Part shown: positions 8,497 through 15,445 of the stretch, piece by piece
How the letters are laid out: each line of letters starts with the position of its first letter
Numbering within the stretch: position 1 is the first letter of the stretch
DNA from: Nonomuraea jiangxiensis
GTDB taxonomy: Bacteria; Actinomycetota; Actinomycetes; Streptosporangiales; Streptosporangiaceae
Direction: 5' to 3'
Assembly (NCBI RefSeq): GCF_900099965.1
Contig: NZ_FNDJ01000001.1
Span: forward strand, 1-64,000
DNA: 64,000 bases
Notes under the pieces: generated by a model
Told to the model about the DNA's origin: nothing
What the model saw: only the letters and a program-made list of their open reading frames with translations
Databases searched by the model: none
Program-made: the position numbers and the translations under genes

Positions 8497-9264
8497 CTAG
8501 CGGATGCCCTCCCTGCGGAGAGTGGCAGCCAGCTTGCGGGTGTGCTTGATCACCGCGTCGGTGATCCGCTCGACCTCGGCGGGCGCGAGCGCCGCCGGCA
8601 TCGAGCAGCTGATCGCGTCCGTGGCCGGGATGCGGTAGTCGACCGCCACGGCCACGCACGCCACTCCTGGTGTGCCCTGCTCGCGCTCGTAGGACCAGCC
8701 TCTGGTGCGGACCTGGTCGAGCTCCACCGTCAGCTTGGTCAGGTCGATGATGGTGTGCTCGGTCAGCGACGTCAGCGGGTCGGGCAGCAGTGCCACGACC
8801 TCGTCGTCCGTGAGCTGGGCGAGCAGCACCTGGCCGAGGGCCGTGACGTGGGCGGGCAGCCGCCGGCCCACCCTGGGGATCACGTGCTCGGCCTCGCGCG
8901 AGTCCCTGGTCGCCAGGTAGAGCACGTGTGCCCCGTCCCTGCGGGCGAAGTGCGCGGTCTGCCCGACCTCCGCCCGCAGGTCCTCCAGCGTCTCCTGGGC
9001 GAAGGGCAGCGCGGGGTCCTTGTCCAGGTACGCGGTGCCGGTCAGCAGCGCGTGCGGCCCGATGCCGAACGCCGACCTGGCCGAGTCGGTCTCCACCCAG
9101 TTGAGCTCCACCAGCGTCCGCATGAGGGCGTGCAGGCTGCTGCGCGGAAACCCGGTGCGCTGCTGGAGCTCCGACAGCGTCAGGCTGTCGTGCGACTGGG
9201 CCAGGGCTTCGAGGATGCGTACCGTCCGCTCGGCGGACTTGACCAACTGGGGCTCCATACTCAT
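8497..9264 (-). CDS. IclR-family transcriptional regulator of the sugar-acid locus
   Basis: A 255-residue IclR protein. Residues 7-68 form the winged helix (LTLSELQQRTGFPRSSLHALMRTL) and the remainder is the IclR effector domain. It starts at ATG (MSMEP); a second in-frame ATG two codons later is also possible. The near-perfect palindrome GTCCATATACATGGAC lies 47 bp upstream, and the same motif precedes the other operons here, so it probably autoregulates and controls uptake and degradation in response to a uronate, aldarate or pathway intermediate. Operator and effector are inference. Confidence 0.9.
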   Translation of the reverse strand: MSMEPQLVKSAERTVRILEALAQSHDSLTLSELQQRTGFPRSSLHALMRTLVELNWVETDSARSAFGIGPHALLTGTAYLDKDPALPFAQETLEDLRAEVGQTAHFARRDGAHVLYLATRDSREAEHVIPRVGRRLPAHVTALGQVLLAQLTDDEVVALLPDPLTSLTEHTIIDLTKLTVELDQVRTRGWSYEREQGTPGVACVAVAVDYRIPATDAISCSMPAALAPAEVERITDAVIKHTRKLAATLRREGIR

Positions 9265-9310
9265 CCCATCTCGACGGCGGCGGCTTCTGAGTGTCAGGAT
9301 ATGGGATAGC

Positions 9311-9326
9311 GTCCATATACATGGAC
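9311..9326. promoter_or_regulatory. Candidate IclR operator upstream of iclR-kdgD
   Basis: GTCCATATACATGGAC is the most symmetrical copy of the locus palindrome. It sits between the permease stop codon and the iclR start, where it could control the iclR-kdgD transcript separately from the ABC importer operon. Confidence 0.7.
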
Positions 9327-9328
9327 AC

Positions 9329-10189
9329 TTAACCCTTCACCGCCCCGCTTGTCAGACCGCGCATGAACTGCCGCTGGAAGGCCAGGAAGGCGATGATCGA
9401 CGGCAGCAGCGCCAGCAGCGAGGCCGCCAGCAGGACGCCGATGCCGACCTCCTCGTCCGAGCGCAGCGAGCGCAGGGCGATGGGCAGCGTCCACATGTCC
9501 GATTCCGGCGCCACGATCAGGGGCAGCAGATACTGGTCCCAGATCATGGTGAAGCCGAACACGCCGATCACTCCGAGTGCCGGACGGCACAGGGGCAGGA
9601 TGATCGTGGCGAAGATACGCAGTTCGCCCGCGCCGTCGATGCGCGCGGCCTCCTCCAGCTCGACCGGCACCTCCTTCATGAACTCGGTCATGACGAGGAT
9701 GGAGAAGCCCCAGGCGCCGACCGGCAGGATCATGCCCGCGTACGTGCCGATGAGGTTCACGTGCAGGAGGGGCATGTCGGCCAGGACGAGCGAGAGGGGG
9801 ATCGCGATGATCTCCTCGGGCAGCATCATCGTGGCGAGCATGATCAGCATCACGAACGCCATGCCTCTGAACTTCTTGCGCGCCAGCGCGTAGGCGGCGA
9901 AGACGCTCACCAGCATCTGCAGCAGCAGGCCGAAGCCCACGACCACGAACGAGTTGAACAGGTAGAGGTAGACGTTCTTGTCCCCGGCCTGGATGAAGTT
10001 CTCCAGGGTGAACTCGTCGGGCCACAGGGTGAAGGCCGTCGGATCGAGGGTCTTGCTGAACGCGCTGATCAGCAACCCGACCAGCGGCCCGGTGAAGACC
10101 ACCACCATAAGCCCATAAATCAGGATTTTTCCGGCGATGGCCAGCGGCCCTCTGTGCGCCTCCAGTCCCAGAGCGCTGTCGAACTTCAT
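9329..10189 (-). CDS. Carbohydrate ABC transporter permease (MalG type)
   Basis: A 286-residue inner-membrane permease with six predicted helices and the EAA loop motif (EAARIDGAGELRIFATIILP), typical of the second permease of CUT1 sugar importers. The ATG overlaps the stop of the upstream permease by 4 bp. It should work with the permease at 10.2-11.1 kb and the binding protein at 11.1-12.4 kb. No ATPase gene is in the cluster, as is common in actinomycetes, where a shared MsiK-type ATPase energises several importers. Uronate or oligouronate import is inferred from context. Confidence 0.88.
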   Translation of the reverse strand: MKFDSALGLEAHRGPLAIAGKILIYGLMVVVFTGPLVGLLISAFSKTLDPTAFTLWPDEFTLENFIQAGDKNVYLYLFNSFVVVGFGLLLQMLVSVFAAYALARKKFRGMAFVMLIMLATMMLPEEIIAIPLSLVLADMPLLHVNLIGTYAGMILPVGAWGFSILVMTEFMKEVPVELEEAARIDGAGELRIFATIILPLCRPALGVIGVFGFTMIWDQYLLPLIVAPESDMWTLPIALRSLRSDEEVGIGVLLAASLLALLPSIIAFLAFQRQFMRGLTSGAVKG

Positions 10190-11118
10190 GATGCCGCCTG
10201 CCTTTTGCGCAACGCCTGCACGATCACCGTGAGCACCAACGTGGCCAGGAACAGCACGATCCCGCCCGCCGAGGCCACCCCCAGCTCGTTCTTCTGGAAC
10301 CCGAGCTTGTAGATCAAGGTCATCAGCACCTCCGACGAACCGTTGGGCCCGCCGTTCGTGAGCACGTAGACCTCGACGAACACGCGCAGCCCGCGGATGG
10401 CGGCCAGCGTGAACAGGATCCAGAACACCGGCCGCAGGGCGGGCAGCGTGATGTGCAGCAGCCGCCGCCAGGTGGAGGCGCCGTCCACGGCCGCCGCCTC
10501 GTAGAGCGTGCGGTCCACGCCCACGAGCCCGGCCAGGAAGATCATCATGTCGTACGGCGTCCCGCGCCAGATGCTCATCAGCATGATCGACCACAGCGAC
10601 GAGTGCTCGCTGGCGAGCCAGGGCTGCGGATCGATGCTCACCCAGCCCAGGATGATGTTGAGCATCCCGCTCTCCGCCGGATGGAACATGATCCGCCACA
10701 CCTCGGCCACGGCGGCCATCGTGGTGACGACCGGCAGGAAGGCCGCGGTCCTGACGAACCACAGATACCTGGCGGGACCCTCGATGAGCAGCGCGAACCC
10801 GAGCCCCAGCACGAGCGAGCCGATCGTGGTGCCCAGGGCCAGTACGGCGCTGTGCGTGATGGCCGCGGCGAACTCGTCGTCCGTGATGATCGTCTGGTAG
10901 TTCTGGAGACCCACCCATTCGTCACCGAGGAACGTCTGGACCTTGAAGAGGCTCTTCCACAGGCCCACGAACATCGGGATGAACTTGAAGTACAGAAACA
11001 GGATCAACGCGGGCGCCAGGAACAGCCAGGCGATCAGCGTCCCCCGCCACCGCGCCGATCTGGGGCGGTGGCCGGGAGGAGCCGACCGGCTGCGGGCCGG
11101 CGTCAGGGTGGAGGTCAT
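10186..11118 (-). CDS. Carbohydrate ABC transporter permease (MalF type)
   Basis: A 310-residue permease with a basic cytoplasmic N-terminus, a first helix at about residues 28-48 (LIAWLFLAPALILFLYFKF) and an EAA loop (EAAAVDGASTWRRLLHITLP). It is coupled by ATGA overlaps to the binding-protein gene before it and the second permease after it, so all three subunits come from one message. The partner ATPase is not encoded here. Confidence 0.88.
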   Translation of the reverse strand: MTSTLTPARSRSAPPGHRPRSARWRGTLIAWLFLAPALILFLYFKFIPMFVGLWKSLFKVQTFLGDEWVGLQNYQTIITDDEFAAAITHSAVLALGTTIGSLVLGLGFALLIEGPARYLWFVRTAAFLPVVTTMAAVAEVWRIMFHPAESGMLNIILGWVSIDPQPWLASEHSSLWSIMLMSIWRGTPYDMMIFLAGLVGVDRTLYEAAAVDGASTWRRLLHITLPALRPVFWILFTLAAIRGLRVFVEVYVLTNGGPNGSSEVLMTLIYKLGFQKNELGVASAGGIVLFLATLVLTVIVQALRKRQAAS

Positions 11119-12425
11119 GACGCTTTCTGGCTCTGCAGTTCCTGGGTGAGCTTGGCGTTCAGCTCATCCATCTTCGTCTTGACGTCGGCTGCGCAGTCGG
11201 CCCAGACGGCGTTGATGGAGTCCGCGGAGTCCTGGCGGATCGGCGTCCAGCTCGGCACCGGCGGGGCGTAGACGGCGTGCGCGTAGGAGTCCTGGAACAC
11301 CTTCCAGCGCGGGTCCTGCCGCTCGGCGGCCATGTCCACCGTGGTGTTGACCGGCAGGCGGACGATGGCGCCGTCGGCGTCCTTGTTCATGCCGATCCTC
11401 TGGCCCTCGGGAGAGATCGCGAACTCGGCGAACTTCTTCTGCGCGTCCTCCATCGTGGACCCGGCCATCATGTAGACGTTCTCGCCCTCGCCGAGGGTGC
11501 CGGGGCCGCCGGAGGGGCCCTTGGGCACCGGCAGGACCTCGATCTTGTCGGTGCCGATGCCCTTCACGAACCTGGCCAGCACGTACGGGCCGACGACGTA
11601 GATGCCGCCCTGGCCCTTCTCGAACACCTCGTGCGTGACCGTGGTGTCGTTGCTGACCGCGCCCGGGTTGACGGTCTTGGTCTTGCAGAACTGGTCCTGC
11701 AGGTACTGGACGGCCTCCACGAACTTGGGGTCGTTGGCGGTGGGCACGTACTTGCCGGGGCCGTTGGCCTTGAGGAAGTCGGAGCCGTTGGCGTAGATGA
11801 ACGAGGAGGCGTACCAGGAGGCGTAGCCCCGCTTGGTGCCGGCCGGGGCGACGAAGCCGCTGGTGTCCTTCTGGCCGTTGCCGTCGGGGTCGTTCTCGGT
11901 GAACGCGGTGGCCAGCTTCGCCAGGTCCTCCCAGGTCTGGGGAGGCTCCATGCCCACCTTCTCGCGCCAGTCCTTGCGCACGATCATCGCGAACGCCTGG
12001 CCGGAGAACGGCGCGCCGTAGTATTTGCCGTCACTGCCCTGCGCGGCCGTCCAGGCCCGGTCCGCCAGCTGGTCCCCGCCGGCCAGGGCCGCCTTGTCCA
12101 CCTCGCGCAGCCAGCCCTGGGTCTGCATGGTGCCGAGCTGGGCGGTGTCATTGATGACGATGTCGGGAAGCTGTTTCTGGGCGGCCTGCTGGTTCAACTT
12201 GGTCTCGAAGTCGTCGAAAAGCGCCACGACTTTGGTTTGCACCCCGCTGGCCTTGGTAAATGCGTCAGCGAGCTTCTTGGCCGTCTTGGCGGAAGCCGAT
12301 TCCGGCGGCTGCCGGATCCAGATCTCCAGGGTGTTGTCCGACGAGCCCGATCCTGCGGAGCCACAGCCGGTCAGCGTTGCGGCCAGAGCCGCTGTTAACG
12401 CGACCCCCAGCAGACGACGTGACAT
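11115..12425 (-). CDS. Extracellular sugar-binding lipoprotein of the ABC importer
   Basis: A 436-residue family-1 solute-binding protein. A lipoprotein signal with lipobox LTGC puts the acylated Cys at residue 21, so it is anchored on the outer face of the membrane. The remainder (LEIWIRQPPESASAK, VAPAGTKRGYASWY and so on) is a typical CUT1 sugar-binding fold. It is first in the operon with two permeases and follows an operator-like palindrome 14 bp before its start. The ligand is probably a uronate, aldarate or oligouronide, judged from the surrounding enzymes. Confidence 0.9.
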   Translation of the reverse strand: MSRRLLGVALTAALAATLTGCGSAGSGSSDNTLEIWIRQPPESASAKTAKKLADAFTKASGVQTKVVALFDDFETKLNQQAAQKQLPDIVINDTAQLGTMQTQGWLREVDKAALAGGDQLADRAWTAAQGSDGKYYGAPFSGQAFAMIVRKDWREKVGMEPPQTWEDLAKLATAFTENDPDGNGQKDTSGFVAPAGTKRGYASWYASSFIYANGSDFLKANGPGKYVPTANDPKFVEAVQYLQDQFCKTKTVNPGAVSNDTTVTHEVFEKGQGGIYVVGPYVLARFVKGIGTDKIEVLPVPKGPSGGPGTLGEGENVYMMAGSTMEDAQKKFAEFAISPEGQRIGMNKDADGAIVRLPVNTTVDMAAERQDPRWKVFQDSYAHAVYAPPVPSWTPIRQDSADSINAVWADCAADVKTKMDELNAKLTQELQSQKAS

Positions 12426-12561
12426 CAGACCGCCTCCCGTTCACATACGTGGACATGAGTCGTGCACTTGGATACGTGCCTGTGAACGTAACTACTCGCA
12501 TGCGGCGCGGTCAATATTCAAGTATGTGAATTTCGATCAGAATCGTGTACAAGGTTGATGC
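12426..12561. promoter_or_regulatory. Divergent promoter region with two candidate IclR operators
   Basis: GTTCACATACGTGGAC (12439-12454) sits just upstream of the binding-protein gene and ATTCAAGTATGTGAAT (12516-12531) sits 30 bp upstream of the uronate dehydrogenase gene. Both fit the 16-bp palindrome found at the other promoters of the locus, so import and the first oxidation step are probably co-controlled. Confidence 0.72.
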
Positions 12562-13356
12562 ATGCGCATTCTCATGACAGGAGCCGCCGGGAAGGTCGGC
12601 ACGCTGCTCCGCCCGCGGCTCGCCCGCGAGGGTCGTACGCTGCGGCTTTCCGACATCGTGCCGGTGGAGCCGGGGGCGGGCGAGGAGTGGGTGGCGGGAG
12701 ATCTGGCCGACCCGGCCGCCATGGCCGCGGCGATGAAGGGCGTGGACGCGATTCTCCACCTGGGCGGCCAGAGCAGGGAGCATCCCTGGGCCGACATCGT
12801 GCAGGCCAACATCAACGGCACGCAGGTGTTGCTGGAGGCGGCCCGCGAGGCGGGGGTGGAGCACGTCGTCCTCATGGGCAGCCACCACGCGGCCGGCTTC
12901 CACACCCGGCCCGCGGACGGCTCCGACCTGCCCGACTACGTCTTTCCGCGGCCCGACACGTTCTACGGTGTGAGCAAGGTCGTCATGGAGGCGCTCGGCA
13001 GCCTCTACCACGACCGTTTCGGCATGAACGTCACCGTGGTCAGGCTCGGCACCTGCAACGAGGGCTCGGCCGACACGCGCGGGCTGGCCACCTGGATCTC
13101 CCCGGACGACCTGACCCGTCTGGTCGAGGCGGCGTTCGTGGCGCCCGGTTTCCACGTGGTCTGGGGTGTCTCGGACAACGCCCGCCGCTGGTGGTCGCTG
13201 GAGGAGGCCCGCGCGATCGGGTACGTCTCCCAGGACGACTCCGAGTCCCAGGCCGCCGCGCTCATCGCCGAGCAGGGCGAGCCCGACCTGACCGAGCCCC
13301 TGCACCACCGGGCGGGCGGCGTCTTCACCCTCAGGGAACTGGGCGGCTCCTGGTAA
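12562..13356 (+). CDS. udh: Uronate dehydrogenase (SDR/epimerase superfamily)
   Basis: A 264-residue NAD-dependent enzyme expected to oxidise D-glucuronate and/or D-galacturonate to the aldarolactone. It shows the Rossmann motif TGAAGKVG (residues 6-13), the catalytic YGVSK, a Ser-rich GSHHAAGFH active-site strand and the SDNARRWW segment typical of uronate dehydrogenases, which are of similar length. It is transcribed away from the sugar importer and preceded by an operator-like palindrome. It would feed the dehydratase, decarboxylase and semialdehyde dehydrogenase of the locus. Confidence 0.88.
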   Translation: MRILMTGAAGKVGTLLRPRLAREGRTLRLSDIVPVEPGAGEEWVAGDLADPAAMAAAMKGVDAILHLGGQSREHPWADIVQANINGTQVLLEAAREAGVEHVVLMGSHHAAGFHTRPADGSDLPDYVFPRPDTFYGVSKVVMEALGSLYHDRFGMNVTVVRLGTCNEGSADTRGLATWISPDDLTRLVEAAFVAPGFHVVWGVSDNARRWWSLEEARAIGYVSQDDSESQAAALIAEQGEPDLTEPLHHRAGGVFTLRELGGSW

Positions 13357-13470
13357 CACCCCGCCCCGGCCGGTGCCCGCGTGCGAGACTCGCGTCGGCG
13401 GCGCCTTCGGCACGGCCCGCGTCCGCGGTCCCGGCCGCGTTTCGGCGCGAGTTGGGGAGGGGACCTGGAT

Positions 13471-13541
13471 GGCAACCGGTTGCAAGAACCTTGACGACCG
13501 AAGGCATGAAGGTCAAGGTTTGATCTGGCAACCGTTTGCAA
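13471..13541. promoter_or_regulatory. Pair of LacI-type operators
   Basis: Two near-identical palindromes, TGGCAACCGGTTGCAA (13471-13486) and TGGCAACCGTTTGCAA (13526-13541), are centred 55 bp apart upstream of the LacI-family gene. The central CG and flanking GCAA/TTGC arms are typical of LacI/GalR operators. The second copy lies 12 bp before the start codon, so the protein very likely represses itself and the downstream mutarotase gene, possibly by looping. Confidence 0.85.
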
Positions 13542-13553
13542 GGGAGGGTGGCG

Positions 13554-14516
13554 ATGGCGGCGACGATCAAGGATGTGGCGCGCGCCTGCGGCGTGCACGT
13601 GTCCACCGTGTCCCGCACCTTCTCCGCGCCGCACCTGGTCAATCCCGCCACCAGGAGCCGCGTGCTGGCCGCCGCCGACGACCTGGGCTACCGGCCCAAC
13701 CGGGCGGCCAGGGCGCTCACGACGGGGCGGACGTACAACATGGGGCTGATCGTCGCGGACATCGCCAACCCGTTCTTCCCGCCGCTCATCAAGGCCGCCC
13801 AGGCGCAGGCCAGGGGCCGCGACTACCACGTGTTCGTGGCCGACACCGACGAGGACCCGCGGGTCGAGGAGGAGCTGATCAGGACGCTCACCAAGCAGGT
13901 GGACGGCGTCCTGCTGTGCAGCCCCCGGCTGTCCAACCGGATGATCGAGCGGCTGGCGGAGGACGTGCCGTTCGTCGTGGTCAACCGGCGGATCAAGGGC
14001 ATGCCCGCGGTGCTCATGAACGTCGCCCAGGGCGCCAAGCTCGCGCTGGACCACCTGGCCGGGCTCGGCCACCGCAAGATCGCGCTCGTGTCCGGGCCGA
14101 TCGGCTCGTGGACCAGCAACGAGATGCAGGGCGTGGCCGCCGAGACGCCCGGCCTCGACCTGGTCTTCTTCGGCCCCAACCAGCCGACCGAGACGGGCGG
14201 CCTGGCCGTGGCCGCCGACGTGGCGGCCTGCGGGGCCACGGCGGTGCTCGCCTACAACGACCTCGTCGCTCTTGGCCTCATCGAGGGCTTGGCGGCGATG
14301 GAGATAGGGGTACCAGACCAGATAAGTGTGGTCGGGTTCGACGACATCCTGCCGGGGCGGCTCAACCGGCCCAAGCTGACGACGGTCGCCATGCCGGCCG
14401 TGGCCGCCGGGAGGATGGCCGTCGATCTGCTGCTGCAGTCGGGGGGCGAGGGCGCGACAGTGACCCTCGACACCGCCCTCATCGTCCGCGAGTCCACGGG
14501 AAGGGCCCAAAAATGA
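13554..14516 (+). CDS. LacI-family transcriptional regulator
   Basis: A 320-residue regulator. The N-terminus (TIKDVARACGVHVSTVSRTF, residues 4-23) is the LacI helix-turn-helix with a following hinge helix, then a periplasmic-binding-like effector domain with VGFDDILPG near residue 265. ATG at 13554 has GGAGGG in front; a TTG six codons upstream would lie within the operator. The stop overlaps the galM start (ATGA). Two palindromic operators precede it. The effector is probably a sugar or uronate; not identified. Confidence 0.9.
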   Translation: MAATIKDVARACGVHVSTVSRTFSAPHLVNPATRSRVLAAADDLGYRPNRAARALTTGRTYNMGLIVADIANPFFPPLIKAAQAQARGRDYHVFVADTDEDPRVEEELIRTLTKQVDGVLLCSPRLSNRMIERLAEDVPFVVVNRRIKGMPAVLMNVAQGAKLALDHLAGLGHRKIALVSGPIGSWTSNEMQGVAAETPGLDLVFFGPNQPTETGGLAVAADVAACGATAVLAYNDLVALGLIEGLAAMEIGVPDQISVVGFDDILPGRLNRPKLTTVAMPAVAAGRMAVDLLLQSGGEGATVTLDTALIVRESTGRAQK

Positions 14517-15445
14517 TCTTCGGAACGCTGCCGTCAGGCGAGCAGGTGGAGCGCGTCGAGTTGGCGTCGGGGCGGCTGCGCGCCGAGGTCCTCACCTACG
14601 GCGCCGTCGTGCGCTCGCTGGAGGTCTCGGGCGTCAACGTCGTGCTCGGGCTGGACACGCTGGAGGACTACCTGACCCGCAGCCGCTATTTCGGCGCCGT
14701 GGTCGGCAGGTACGGCAACCGCATCGCGGGCGGCCGCTTCGTCCTCGACGGGGTCGAGTTCCGCCTGCCCGTCAACAACGGCCCCAACAGCCTGCACGGC
14801 GGCACCGAGGGCTTCGACGGCAAGGTCTGGACGATCGCCGATCGCTCCGGCTCGTCGGTCACGCTCACGCTGACCAGCCCGGACGGCGACCAGGGCTACC
14901 CGGGCAAGCTGACCGCCTCGGTCACGTACACGCTGGCGGAGGACACCCTCCGCATCGACTACGCGGCCGAGACCGACGCGCCGACCGTGGTCAACCTGAC
15001 CAACCACTCCTACTTCAACCTCGCCGGCGGCGGCGACGTGCTGGACCACGTCGTCCAGATGGAGGCCGAGCACTACCTGCCGGTGGACGACGACAAGATC
15101 CCCACCGGGGAGCTCGCGCCGGTCAAGGGCACGCCGTTCGACTTCACCGAGCCGCACGCCGTGGGCGAGCGCTACGCCGGCGCCTACGACCACTGCTTCG
15201 TGCTCGACGGCATCGCCCGGGTGACGGCCGGCGACCTCACCATGGAGGTCACGACCACCGAGCCCGGCGTGCAGTTCTACGCCGGCGGCATGCTGGACGG
15301 GACCGCGACGCCGTACGGGCCGTTCGCCGGGTTGTGCCTGGAGACCCAGCACTTCCCCGACTCGCCCAACCAGCCGCAGTTCCCCACGACCGTGCTCCGG
15401 CCGGGCGAGCGCCGCACCTCGACCACGAGCTACCGCTTCATCTGA
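14513..15445 (+). CDS. galM: Aldose 1-epimerase (mutarotase)
   Basis: A 310-residue mutarotase that interconverts alpha and beta anomers. Family motifs are present: GRYGNRIAGGRF near residue 64, the catalytic His in NLTNHSYFNLAG, YDHCF and the catalytic-Glu segment LETQHFPDSPNQP near the C-terminus. It is translationally coupled to the LacI gene. In this locus it may supply the anomer used by uronate dehydrogenase; that is inference. Its last 8 bp overlap the 3' end of the convergent SpoIIE phosphatase gene. Confidence 0.93.
   Translation: MIFGTLPSGEQVERVELASGRLRAEVLTYGAVVRSLEVSGVNVVLGLDTLEDYLTRSRYFGAVVGRYGNRIAGGRFVLDGVEFRLPVNNGPNSLHGGTEGFDGKVWTIADRSGSSVTLTLTSPDGDQGYPGKLTASVTYTLAEDTLRIDYAAETDAPTVVNLTNHSYFNLAGGGDVLDHVVQMEAEHYLPVDDDKIPTGELAPVKGTPFDFTEPHAVGERYAGAYDHCFVLDGIARVTAGDLTMEVTTTEPGVQFYAGGMLDGTATPYGPFAGLCLETQHFPDSPNQPQFPTTVLRPGERRTSTTSYRFI

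Noticed and set aside
12466..12481. A further IclR operator between the two sites before udh
   Set aside because: Only about half of the consensus positions match, which is not enough to call.
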